A DNA stretch of 64,000 nucleotides from Rhizophagus irregularis. Taxonomy: Eukaryota; Glomeromycota; Glomeromycetes; Glomerales; Glomeraceae. Shown here piece by piece: positions 1 through 11,577 of this stretch. The notes under the pieces are model-generated. The model was not told where the DNA came from, ran no database searches, and saw nothing but the letters and a program-made list of their open reading frames with translations. The translations under genes were made by a program, and so were the position numbers. Numbering within the stretch: position 1 is the first letter of the stretch; the number at the start of each line of letters is the position of its first letter. Location: the NCBI RefSeq assembly GCF_026210795.1, contig NC_089449.1, positions 992,001 through 1,056,000 on the forward strand. Direction: 5' to 3'.

Positions 1-16
1 TATTTATAATTTATAG

Positions 17-3000
17 GAAGTTGTAGAGTTGCGTAAGCAATTATTAGAAAAATCTTCTCCACCATCTACATTACAAGAAATTAATAATCACAAAGATGAT
101 ATAACGAATTTAGATAAACCTTCAGAAAATGAAAATGAAAATTCTTTAGATGAAGTTGCTATAGAAGCATTGTCACCTCCTTCATCAATAGATTCACAAA
201 CATTAAAAAATGTTGAAGAGATTAATTCCATAAGATCACAGTATGAAACAAAAATAGTTTCTTTACAAAAACAATTGGATGATATTAAACCAACAAATTC
301 TTCGTTAAATTTAAAAATTGAAGAATTAAATAATGAATTAAGTAATTTTCATAAGAAAGTAGAAAATCTTGAATCATCAAATTTAGAATTAAAAAGAAAA
401 CTTGAAGATTCATCTAATAATTTAAATGAAAGTATTAAAAAATTGGATTTGTATAATCAAAAAATACAGGAATTAGAATCTGATAAGTCTCTATTAAAAG
501 AAAATGAAACAAAATTATCTAATGAAATTTCTCAATTATGTGAAAAGATTGAAACTTTAACAAATACTCAAATAAATAATGAAAAAAATTTAAGAATAGA
601 ATTTGAACAAAAAATAACTCAACTTAAAAATAATTCTTCAGCTAAAAAATCAAGTTTAGAAAAAACGATTGAAGAACTAAATAAAGAAAATGAAAATGTT
701 AGAAAAGAATTAGAACAACATCATATGGCGTTAAATACAAAAATTAAGGAATTCGAAGAAGAAAAAGATTTGATAACAAAACAATTTGATAAAAAATTAG
801 ATGATGCAAAAATTGCAAAAGAAAAGGCTCTTAATGATGCTATTGCCGAAAATGAAGCATTAGATATTGAAGCATGGGAAACAGAAAGGCATCAATTGGA
901 AGCACAGATAAAATTATTGCAACAAGAGATTGAACAATTGAAACAAGAAAATGTCCCTTCAAGTAAACCTTCCTCTCCTCCAACAGGAATTATTCAAGAA
1001 CGTGATGCTTTACAAATTCAAGTTGAAGAGATGCGTTCGGCTCTTTCCTCATTAACACAAAATAATAATGTAGATGAGAACCAACCCGATAAAGCACCTA
1101 TAGAATCAGATTCTGTGACAGAAGAGATTCATGAATTGAAAAATGAATTAAATACTGTTAGGAAACAAGTTGATGAACAGCAAACAAAAATTCAAGAATC
1201 AGAAGAACAAATCACTACGCTCAAAAATAATGTTAGCGAAAAAGATGAACAATTAAGCACAGTTCGATCACAATTGGATTCAACAAAGGAATCAATCGTA
1301 AAACTTGAACAAACGATAAATGAGTATCGTGATAAAGTCTCCGAAATTGAAAAGGCTAAAGATAATTTACAAAAAAATTTAGATTCTATAATTATAGAGC
1401 GAGATAATTTATTGAAGGAGCGGGACGAGCTCAAATTGACACACGTTGAAATAAACAAACAAAATGATTCGTTGAAATCTGATTTAACTAGCACTCGGGG
1501 AAAACTCACAGAACTAGAGAACCAAATTGGAGAATTAATGAAAGAACGTGATGATCTCAATTCATCTAAAAAAGATTTAATCAAAGATTTAGAAATTGTT
1601 CAAAAGAAAGCAAATGATTCCCGCGCCAGAATGGATGATGAAATGGAAGCGTTGAGAAATAAACTAGCAGCTACTGAAAAGAATTATGCTTTACTTGAAT
1701 CTGATGTTTCTAGACTTCATGTAGCTAAAACGGATGCTCTCGAAAAATTATCCGACGTTGAATCTAGGTTAAAATCCTTAACACAACGTGAGCGAGAACT
1801 TCAAGAATCATTCAATGAAGCGAAATCGACGGTTCAAAAACGTGATAATGAACTTGATAATTTGAAAAAGCAGCAAGCAGACGATGAAGAAAAGCGCAAA
1901 CAATCTTTAAATTTACTTAAGAAGACACAACAAAAAATCAACACTTTAGAAAAAGAGAAGAAAGACCTAAGTGAAGAGGTTGAACGTCTTCAAGATACTG
2001 CTCGAACAGCTGAACAAAGTGCTAATAAAGAATTAACTGCAAAATCAACACAAATTTCACAACTTGAAGCTCTTAACGAAAAATTAACTGCAGAAAAAGA
2101 AGGATTATTTGATCAACTACAAATGAAGGAAGCAGAATTTGAATCTTCACAGTCTTTAATGGAAAATTCACAACATCGTTCTACTGAACTTACTCATCAA
2201 TTAAAAGAAATTGAAGAGAAATCTTTAGCTTTAGAAGAAGAATTAACCTTATTAAACCGACTTTATAAAGAGAAGAGTCGTGAAAATGAAGCATTAACCA
2301 TTAGAGTTGAGGAGTTAGATAAAGGAACCACGGAAAGAGTTGACTCTTTGAGGAAGCAAGTTGAAACTCATAAGCAAGTGAAAGAAAAGGCAGAATTTGA
2401 ATTAAGAGAAGTAAAACGGACAATTGATGATCGAATACAAGAAATGGTTAATAAATTAAGTGTAAAGGATCAAGAGGTAAAAAGGCTTGAAACAAAGTTG
2501 GAGGAAAAAGACAATTCTATTAAGTTAGTTAAAGAAGAAAATCAATCGCTTAAGCAACAAATGTTAGATATTGAAGCAAAGATGAATAAGCTAAACGCTG
2601 AAGTCGCAAATGCGGACGAAAAATCTGTAAGGAAAACTTTAATTTATTTATAAACTGAACTGATTCATAAGAACAGTTATATTAAGTATTTATTTTTTTA
2701 GGCCAATTACCATGAATTAGAACATTCAAAAGAAAGAATTAAAGAAGAATACGAGAAAATGTTAGAAGAATCTCGTTTACGTGAAAGCACTTTTAGAACA
2801 ATGAATAAGGTATGTAATAAAATTACTTAAAATTAATTCTTTCTCTAATACTAAATATTACCATTTTATTTTCTATTAGACTTTACAGGAAGAAGTTCGA
2901 AAACTTCAAAAGATGGTGGATCGAAGTGCACCAAACTCACCGCAACCTATATCTCCTGGTTATTCACGAAATCCATTAACTCCAACTTCATCGATTATTA

Positions 3001-3246
3001 ATAATCCAATGGATGATGATACGAGAATACTTTATATCAGAGATGTTGTATTGAAATTTTTGGAATATAAGGATCGTAGAGTAAGTATTATTATAAGAAC
3101 TATATGTATTTTTTAATTAATGATATTATCATTATAATTAATTAAATTTATATTATTATTAGAAATTTTTACTTCCAGTTTTAACGACGGTACTTCAAAT
3201 GTCGGACAAAGAGAAAACAAAACTTGAATCAATGTATGGTAAATGA
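17..3246 (+). CDS. Golgin with C-terminal GRIP domain (3' part of gene, start outside window)
   Basis: Four exons are visible: 17-2626, 2702-2809, 2880-3080 and 3163-3246, joined by GT-AG introns, all phase 0. A splice acceptor at 15-16 precedes the first one and no ATG is nearby, so the gene begins left of the window. About 870 residues of heptad coiled coil, rich in E, K, Q, L and N, are followed by a P/S-rich linker and then, across exons 3 and 4, a GRIP-like module: ILYIRDVVLKFLEYKDRR followed by KFLLPVLTTVLQMSDKEK. GRIP domains of this kind bind the small GTPase ARL1 through a conserved tyrosine (here in LYIRDVV) and dock golgins on the trans-Golgi, so a Golgi tethering role like that of yeast Imh1 is likely. 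The frame is open throughout with no damage. The coiled-coil part alone would not identify the family; the GRIP end does. Confidence 0.88.
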
Positions 3247-4542
3247 TTTGTTAACAAATCCAAATCATAACTAATTTATTCAAATATTACTATTACATCC
3301 TTTATGTACAGTATAATAATTTCAGAGTAATTCAAATTTAAACAAAAGATTAATTCATTTAATTTTCACTTGTAATAGTGCATTTTTAATGCTAATTTAG
3401 ACAAATTAATTTAATAAACAAAATTTTATAATTGATTCATTTTAATAATAACGAAATTACTTCATAATTCACCCACCGCCAAGAGAAAGTTTTTCGATTG
3501 ATTAATAAAAAGCATCAAGCCGTATAATGTTGATAAATGAATAGATTGCACATTTGATGTGCAATAAAATCGCTTATTATGGCAGCACAAGATTTGCACG
3601 TGATCTTTAAAAATTATAGAAATTTTGTTAGGTACAGTATCTGGTACAGTAGCTTTTGGTTAATTAGAAGCTTTGAAGTCTTAGTGGGACTTCTTGGCTT
3701 TAATTTTTCCATTTAAGTGAAGTGATCTTAGGGCGACTTAGTTATCAGTTTATTTTATGTACTACTTTTGATTCTTGTATAAAGTTCCTATGTAGTCTTT
3801 GCTGATGCTGTTTTCACTTTAGTAATAAAAATAAAAATAAACTTTGGTTAATTAGAAATAATCCGCCATTATGTAGAATAGTCATTAAAGAAAGCCTTAC
3901 GTTTCGAATTTAGTAGCTAATCAAAACTTAACCATTGGCGGGCATAGCTTACATAGGTCTGAAACGTCTAATGTTTCTAGTTTCTACTATCCGTGTTAAA
4001 AAACTTTAATTGTTCAAGACGCTTTTCGACAAACTGCAGTGAAGAGAAAATCGAGCCGTCACTACCAATAAACAAAGCCATCTTTCTTATAATAGTTAGA
4101 CACCCCGCTTACGTTATTATCATGGGTAAGTGGCTTATATCTTGTGTCTTGACTAAAATTATTTTGTTATTTGATATATGTCAATATGCAAGCGATTTTC
4201 TAAACATGATGATTCAATATTTTGCAATTAGGTTCAGAGGCATAAGTTTGATATCTTCGTCTTTTTAGGCGTATATTTACGTACAGTATGTATACATTAA
4301 TCAAAATTTATATTAAATATATCAGTTTGTTTACAGTATATATAATTTATTATAGTATACAAGCGGGTATATTTCCGGGTATAATACTCGAGTACTGTAG
4401 AGCAGGTGCATTTCTTAATCAAAATTGGAAGCAACTCTCCAGTTCAGATTGGGTAGTGGTTATTTTTTTGAATCTGTTACAATTAGCTTTTCTCCGATCA
4501 CAGATGAAGTGGACTATATGAGCAAGTTAATATTTCTTGATG
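3247..4542. other. Intergenic, no recognised gene
   Basis: A+T-rich sequence downstream of the golgin gene. Two open frames (3993-4268 and 4288-4521) have no family resemblance, no splice context and atypical composition, so I do not call them genes. Confidence 0.5.
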
Positions 4543-4710
4543 TTGTACTCAGCGAGTAAAGATCTTTCTATACGATTGTGGAATCTCAAGACCATGAAGA
4601 CTGTCACCATCTTTGTCGGAATGCGAGAGAATGCGGCCATCGTGGTGAAGGTTCCGTTAATGGGCTCTTTATACTCTGATGTTAAAATAAAAGGACCAAA
4701 TCTTTTATAA
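4543..4710 (+). pseudogene. WD40-repeat gene fragment, EED/ESC-like
   Basis: A single open stretch of 55 codons ends in TAA and reads LYSASKDLSIRLWN, then LKTMKTVTIFVG. This is the SKD..IRLWN..T pattern of a WD40 blade and is close to the blade of the Polycomb protein EED that reads SKDHALRLWNIQT. An in-frame stop lies 15 bases upstream. Neither the rest of the propeller nor a splice acceptor that would join it to other blades is visible nearby, so I read it as an isolated scrap of a WD40 gene, slightly G+C-richer than its surroundings. Assignment to EED rather than another WD40 protein is tentative. Confidence 0.45.
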
Positions 4711-5269
4711 TAATTTATAGATTGGAACTAATGAAACAAATCTTTAGTCAAATAACTGGTTAGATTTCTACATATTTCAATTTCTTACGATTCATTATAT
4801 ATAAGATGCAAAAATTCAAATTTTGAAAATATAAGACAAACTAAGAGGTATTAATTTATCTTTTTATTGATTTGAAGATATTGCGTTCCTTTTCGGTAAA
4901 ATTTTTCATATTAAAATTGTTTATATTAAATATTGACTTATAATAGGAGATTATGGGCGTCAAAATACTCAAGAGTCAAGAGTCAAGAATTTACGAGATG
5001 TCTGTTATGAGCCAAAGCATTTGTCGATTTTACGACGACGATACTTCAGTAAATGTTGATTATCAGTATAAAGTATTTCTTACTTTTTAGTAGAAAATAT
5101 TTGTTCTGAATGCGAGGAGTTAAAAACAAAAGCTATAATATATAACCTGAATTATTGTTGGCTCATATAATTATTATTAGGGTAGCCTTTAACAAATTCA
5201 TGCAAAAACAATCATTTAATAAAACCATGGAAAAACTGTAGATTCTATAGTAAACTTAGATTAGTATTA

Positions 5270-5305
5270 TTAGGGTTAGGGTTAGGATCAGGATTAGGGT
5301 TAGGA
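5270..5305 (+). repeat. Interstitial telomere-like TTAGGG repeats
   Basis: TTAGGG and TTAGGA units run in a row (about six, some imperfect). TTAGGG is the usual fungal telomere unit. The tract is only about 36 bases long and lies inside ordinary sequence, so it is an interstitial trace and not a chromosome end. Confidence 0.7.
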
Positions 5306-5309
5306 TTAT

Positions 5310-6826
5310 TTTTTAATGGATTAGTTAATTAAACCCGAAGAGCATGGTGATAAATAATTATTTGCCACATGAATAGCAGAACCTATATATATATTATTTT
5401 AATAATTAAAACTTAATATCGCATGATTCAAAACTTGGTAAATCACAGGTCTTGAATATTAAGAATTCTTGTTAATTACAACGAAAAATGTATATCCCGT
5501 TGAAAAGATAACTAATTTAGTATTAAGGAAATTATATGGGAAAAATAAGGAAATTGTAGAGTCCTTGGGCATCTCCAGTAATATTAGCTGGAAAGAAGAG
5601 TGATTTTGTATCGATAAGTATGAGATATAATGATTCCTGTTTTGAAAAAAAAAATAAAATACGAACTTGAAAAGAGAACTAGTTTAATCATTGTTTAAGT
5701 CAAAATTAAATTTCTTGTGAATTTGTATGTTTTTAGTAATTAATATTAATATTTAAATAAAAATACTTTGTTGTTTTGAGTATAAAGATTTTTGAGTATA
5801 AAGATTGTATTATTGTTATTGTAAAATATATCATTCCATAATATTAACCATGTTTTAGCGCGACTAAAAATAATTTGTATATTTATTATTCCATGATGTG
5901 ATAATGGAACGGTCAAAGACTTGAATCTCTGCTAAATTACGTTAGACTTAAAAAAAAATTAAGCAAATTTAGTAGAGAGTTTAGATCCTCTAGTGATCGC
6001 ATTTTTTGATTACAAAGTTACACCTGAAAATTAGGAACAAGCTATCAGAACTGACAGATCTCTTATTACAGTATTTTCGCGAAATAAAATATTTTTACGC
6101 TTACAATATTTCCTCAACTTGAAGTTGTTGAAGAAAATACAGGTCAAAATCAAGACGCTCGAGGAACAATAACTTTATGTTAGGGTTATCACACTGCTCT
6201 ATAATTGGAGCTAAGCATATCAACAGCCTCCTTAGGAGTAATAACTTGAATTTCTCCTCAATGTCGTGATACTTTGGTTTTAAGCTCGGGAATTCTCAGC
6301 AGCAGTATCTGATCCAACTCCTAGATTCGATGCTGACTCCTGCTAAGTTTCATATTCTCAACAATCTCGGATTGCATATTAGTATAATAATTTTATACAA
6401 GAATGGAGACAATTCAAAAGTTCGACGACACAGATTGAAATTGCATTTTCTATAATAATGTCTGCAGTTTTTCGTTTGTACACATTATCTCCGATCCGGT
6501 TTCATTTATCCCACAGTTACCTTAGTAAAGCCCCGCAGAAAATTTATGCTAGTAAGGTCCTCAAAAAATCTGTACTAAAAATGGTCATTGACTGAAAAAA
6601 AATCTCTTATTTGCGTAATGAGAATGTCTTATTCGGAATCTTCGACTCTAATATTAAATATTTTCGCCAACATTTCTTCATACTATGATACTATGATATG
6701 TTAAGTGAGTCATATTATGAAAAAATCACGAGAATAGCATCAAAAATGACTAATAATATACTTAGTCACGGTATAAGTAAGTATATATAACTCTTCAGTT
6801 TCGATTTTTTATCATTAAAAAGAATC
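5310..6826. other. Intergenic with possible coding debris
   Basis: Mostly A+T-rich. On the minus strand around 6190-6390, broken frames give ITPKEAVDMLSSNYRA and a charged E/L/K-rich stretch that looks like decayed coding sequence of unknown origin. A TATATA box-like sequence near 6782 precedes the small gene that follows. Confidence 0.35.
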
Positions 6827-7221
6827 ATGCTTAGACACACACAAAGAATTTTACCCACGGTTAGACAATCGATTAGAAAATGTTCTACAATTAGTAGTAG
6901 TAAGGGATAATAGTGTTATAGTAAATTTTTATTAAGGATATAAATAACATAAATTTTTTTTAATAAAATAAAAATTAGATATAAACTCGAATGAAACATT
7001 TCGAAATTTTTTATTTATAGGTGTTGGTGTTCTTTATGGGCTCAGTACATGGCAGGCAGACTATACTTCAAACAGACCAATTCATGAGGTATAAGAAAGA
7101 ATATTTAATGATTATTTACCTAATTAAATGCAGAATTACTAAATTTAAGCATTTTCATTTAAACTAGAAACTTGAAGAACTTGATGAAAAGATCTCTAAA
7201 CTCGAAGAGAAGGTATATTAA
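6827..7221 (+). CDS. Small three-exon gene, probable mitochondrial protein (64 aa)
   Basis: The exons are 6827-6899, 7021-7088 and 7168-7221. Both introns are GT-AG (first phase 1, second phase 0) and the joined frame is open. The protein begins MLRHTQRILPTVRQSIRKCS, an Arg-rich, acid-free amphipathic start typical of a mitochondrial presequence. A short hydrophobic stretch follows (VGVLYGLSTW), then a basic/acidic helix (KLEELDEKISKLEEK) with heptad spacing. The size and layout recall small inner-membrane subunits or assembly factors of respiratory complexes or ATP synthase, but I cannot name the family. An alternative third intron (donor at 7213, acceptor near 7275) would change only the last residues. 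The start is the first ATG after a TATA-like sequence. Confidence 0.6.
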
Positions 7222-7916
7222 AAGTAGATCTCTAAATTCATCAGTTATATTAAAAGTTTTTCTTAAAAATTTCAGAAATAAACGAAAGCAGACCAGTCGA
7301 AAAAAAAAATAAGGGATAAAATTGAACGTACCTTCTAATATGCGCAAATATGCGCAAGAAACGTTAAAATTCAACAAAATTTTTTCATTTCTTAATTTGC
7401 TAAAATTATTTTAAAATTGTAGAATAAAAATAAAGCTTTATTTTTCATTAAACTTGCATATACTCTTATGTGAGTATAGTAGATTTTTGAATCCATAATC
7501 TTGATAATTTCTATTAGTTAAAATAAAACGTAAATATGAAATTTTTTTTAAAAAAAATTAGTAACGCGTTTATTTATTCAGGAATCCTTCTTCATCAAGA
7601 GAGAATCCCATAAATCTCAAAACACTTAGAAAACAGATTAAAAATAATCTGCCCTCTATAACTAAAGTATTCGCACAAAGGTTTAAAAACTACGCTACTA
7701 AACAATACAAACTGTAGAAAAGTCAAATAAATATCTTACACGAATCTTCACTCAGAAAAAAAAAACAAAAAAGAAAAACTAAACTAATACTCAAGATAAG
7801 ACCTACATTACATATCTGATATAATATGATAATATAAAGAAAATACGATCATTCCCACCAATGAGCACTTGTAATAATAATCTATATATTGAATCTAATT
7901 ATTAATATGGAAGTTT
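7222..7916. other. A+T-rich intergenic stretch
   Basis: No gene seen. The minus-strand open frame 7159-7377 runs antisense to the last exon of the small mitochondrial-type gene and has no independent support. Confidence 0.5.
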
Positions 7917-9139
7917 TCATAAAATTAATATAAAGGCCAACGTCAAAATATTAATATTTCTAACTTCTATTAATCTTCTTCTTTCTTCACCAATTTTTCT
8001 TGAAAATTTTGATTTTACATGAGCGCAGCCTTCAGAGTCCAGAATTAGAATTTGTTAAAATTAATTCATCAAAAATTCCTTGTATACCAGAACCTTGAAG
8101 TGGAAATTCATTAAAAAGATAATTTAATGTTTTCATTGATACCCAAGTATTTAAATTAAAAGTTCCATTTAATAATTTAATAGCATCATGATGATAATTT
8201 GTTATTATATGAAATGTTGTTGATTGTGCTTTATTCTCACCTACATTTATTAAAGGATAATCTGTCGCTAAATAAATATTAAATGAATCAAAATCCATTT
8301 TTAATTCATGGGCATTTTTGGTTTTGTGATTTCCATTCTCCAATGAATTGCGATAAAAGGTCTTAATTGATCTGAAGCATGATTCGTTGATGATTTGCAT
8401 AAGGTAATTTTTTTAGCACTTCCTTTTGATGGAAATAAAGGTACTGGAAGTAAATGTCTAATTAATAAAACTTCTTCTTTAACATTTAATAATTTCATTA
8501 AATTATCAATCATTAAAATATTATTAGAATATTTTCTCCAAACATCTTTTGGACCTAAATTAATTGTTGTCTTATTATTAATTATAAAATCATCATTATT
8601 ATTAAATTGATCTAAACATTCTTTTTTTTAATTCTAAATGATTGGTATTAAGTATTAAAGGATTTCCTACTTGTTTTATATATTTATGAATTGTAATTGG
8701 TTTATTATAACGTTCTTTAGTCCAATTAAGAAAATCTTGTTGTGTAATTAACATTTGGAAACATTTTTTTTTAATTTCATTAACATTATAATAAAAGATT
8801 GAAAGGAAAATTTATTTACAAGAACTTAATCTAGAATGTTGTACGTTAACCAAAATTATGGTACGATTTAATAATTTTCAGCTAATTGTATAAAATGAAT
8901 AAAAATGAAAATTTGCTGAAAGTTTCTTGTTCTGGTACATGATAAGCGAATAAGAATTTACATTCTTCATTATTAAAGCGGCCGTTAAACCTCCACTTAG
9001 ATGTATTATTATTAATTCCACAATATTTTTTGATTGATTTCATTATCAATTAATTTTAAAGATTTTGAATTTATTTCATTTATTATTATTTTTTCATTAA
9101 AATGAATTAAATAAATAGATAATATTCCATAAAAAGGTG
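7917..9139 (-). pseudogene. O-fucosyltransferase-like gene, decayed
   Basis: Pieces in correct order on the minus strand form one ancestral protein. The N-terminal part contains CKFLFAYHVPEQ; then come MLITQQDFLNWTKERYN (start near 8754), a central part with RPFIAIHWRMENGN, a part with LATDYPLIN, and a C-terminal part with EGCAHVKSKFSRKIGEERR. The fIaiHWRmE motif and the GC...S.FS.KI...R end resemble fungal GDP-fucose O-fucosyltransferase-like glycosyltransferases (GT-B fold, motif near the donor site); this family call is inference. The frame changes near 8330 and near 8037, again at a poly-A/T run at 8622-8628, and stops occur around 8870-9010. No GT-AG introns explain these switches, so the gene is dead. 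Confidence 0.6.
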
Positions 9140-10109
9140 ATTAATATGAAAAATTTTTATGAATTTTATGAATTTTATGAATTTTTTCATTCTTTTTTTT
9201 TTAAGAAAATCGAGAAAAAAATGAAAAATTATGAAAAATTATGAATCAAAGAAATCAAAAACTTTTCCTTTATTAAATAAAATAATAACATTTTAGTTTT
9301 TTGATTCATGTTTAATTATTTTATTACTTTTTTACCTAATTTACCTAGTTAATATTTAAATATTTAAATTATAATACTACGTAACAAATTTTCATTATTT
9401 CATTGAAAATTACTTATTTGGCCAAACAAAAAATTTTAAATAATTTCTATAAATGTGAATTAAAAATGAATTCAATATTTTAAATTAATTTTTAAATTTG
9501 GTTCTTTTTGACCTGTCACAGAGAATACAGTTACATAGTTTTTATATGTTATTTATATTAATTAAAAATCAAACCAGTAAATATAAAGATTTAGATAAAC
9601 AGTCGTCACACATAACGATTATGTGGCGCGTTTAAAAGTAATGTACTACAGATAACTCGGTGAAAAGTAATTCATGAAATCTTTCTTGATTTTAAATATC
9701 TTTTTAAACAAATCGAAAAGAATATGCATTTTTATTTAAAGAAATAAAATTGAAATTTATGAAATGTGCACATGAAATAATATAAAATTCCAAACAAGAA
9801 AAATAAAAAAAATAAATTCAAAATGGTTATAAAAATAATATTGAAAGTGATAATAATAGTAAATTAAAAAGAAGAATCACTTTTTATGAAAATACTATTG
9901 ATTGCAATTGATTGGTTGATTGATTAATATATTTACTAATTTACTAAAGTTATTGTTAAATAATAAAATGTTCGTTTGCACACTTTTTCACAGCTAAAAT
10001 ATACTGTATATGAGGTATATATATGAGGTTATTATATAATCTATTCAATTAATTAATTAATTATACACATATTAAAAATAATAATAAAAAAAAAACCATC
10101 ATAAATATT
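9140..10109. other. A+T-rich intergenic stretch
   Basis: Runs of A and T with ATGAATTTT-type short repeats near 9150-9180. No gene, RNA or element recognised. Confidence 0.5.
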
Positions 10110-11236
10110 TTAAACCTCAGATACATCTTTATCATGAAGGTAAATACTAGTTTTAGAAGTGTTAGCGTGATGTGTAAAACCATGTAAATTATTTGATGAA
10201 GCATTATGAGAACTAGTAGGTGAAACATTTCCACTTGCACCACCTCTAGATACATTTGTTGTAGAATTATTTTTTTGAGCCGTAAAGAATAAAGCTGGTT
10301 GACCATCTGCCAAGACACCCTTTTGCACAACATAAGTTTCAGGTTTATGTATTACGATTGGAGGCTCAACGAATTTAGTTGATTTGGCTTCAATTGGACG
10401 TTTACGCCATTTCATTATTGATACATATGAAGAAATTACATAAGTAGCTGCAACTATCCAACTTAATGACATACTTGAAATGAATAATTGACAACGTGTT
10501 GTGCGAGCGTAATAATTTATATCTTGTGGATAATCACATACTATTTTTGTTCCGGTAAATTCTGATGAAATATTTATTAATGCTGAAAAAGAAAAGGAAG
10601 AAAAAGTTAGTTTAATAAATTAATTATACATGATTTCTTTTTTTTTAAAAAAAAATTATTTTAAAGGACTTACATATAATAAACCATAAGTGCGCTAAAA
10701 ATCTATAAAATGAAAAATAATTTAAATTAAACAATTTTAGTAAAAAAAAAAATAATATAATTTATAAGAAATTTATGAAACTTTTAAGTTTTAACATACA
10801 AATCGCTATAAATTTCACTCAAGTATGGTCCGGTTATCCATCGATATGAGAAACTCGTTAAATAATATAACAACAATATATAAGTAATAAAAATTATTAG
10901 CCAATAATATGACGCGTTTCCATGTGATCTAAAAAAAAAAATGACAACCACGTGATTAACAACTTTCTTATAAAAATTAAAATATATTTACGAATTAAAA
11001 TATTAAAATACTTACGGTTCTTCATAGTACCATGGTTTAAAACCTTGTATTTGTGCAAATTCTAAAAATAAAAATTTTAACAATTTAATATAAATTATCT
11101 GTTATATAAATTGATTAATATACTATTAACTTTTCACCCTTCATTACTTACCTAAACTAAAAATTGCTGTTAGCAATAATATTTGAAATAGTCTCAAAAA
11201 CAGTGATGTTGGTTTTTTTAATATAAAACTCGTCAT
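10110..11236 (-). CDS. Four-helix membrane protein, MARVEL-like (253 aa)
   Basis: Five exons in transcription order: 11152-11236, 11016-11061, 10800-10928, 10674-10702 and 10110-10582. All introns are GT-AG with ACTTAC-type donors and the joined frame is open. The protein starts MTSFILKKPTSLFLRLFQIL and has four hydrophobic helices: residues about 12-28, 50-70, 86-97 plus continuation, and 130-152. A loop between helices 3 and 4 holds two cysteines (IVCDYP and TTRCQLF). The cytosolic tail is long and rich in S, N, T and H and ends KDVSEV. A basic residue plus Gln at the start of helix 1, four helices and a Cys-bearing second loop fit fungal MARVEL-domain proteins of the plasma membrane (eisosome or cell-cortex type). 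Helix count and splicing are seen; the family name is inference. No damage is visible. Confidence 0.8.
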
Positions 11237-11492
11237 TTTATTATTAGATACAGATTTTCTAATTTTTTGTTTAATATACGTTCTTATCTTTGTTTCGTAC
11301 GTTTACTTAAAAGATTTTTTTTTTTAAAATAATAATAAATTACGTTAACGATTAAAATATATATATTTCTTCGAATAATTTGATAAAATTGATTTAAAAC
11401 GAATAAATTTTCTTCTTTAAAAAAATCGAAATTCTGGAACTAGAAATAGCCGCAAGTAATAAGTAAACTGAATCCAGTTAAGGATAGTTTTA
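11237..11492. other. Upstream region of the MARVEL-like gene
   Basis: Holds the probable promoter of the minus-strand membrane-protein gene. No clear box is identifiable in the A+T-rich background. Confidence 0.3.
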
Positions 11493-11577
11493 TTTTTTCT
11501 TAAGAGCTTTCTTTGTAAGTTTAGGAGGGTACAATACGGCCAATATAGCTCCAAAACTTGGATCATATTTTGCTGAC
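11493..11577 (-). other. Possible terminal exon of an unidentified small protein
   Basis: After an AG on the minus strand, an open stretch reads SAKYDPSFGAILAVLYPPKL then TKKALKKK and a stop. The mix of a hydrophobic segment with a lysine-rich end looks protein-like and unlike nearby random frames. No matching upstream exon could be placed with confidence, so this may be a true last exon or a scrap. Confidence 0.3.

Noticed and set aside
1192-1584. 130-codon minus-strand frame inside the golgin coiled coil
   Set aside because: Shadow of a repetitive E/K/L-rich coding sequence.
5270-5305. Chromosome end
   Set aside because: Only about six units, and normal sequence continues on both sides.
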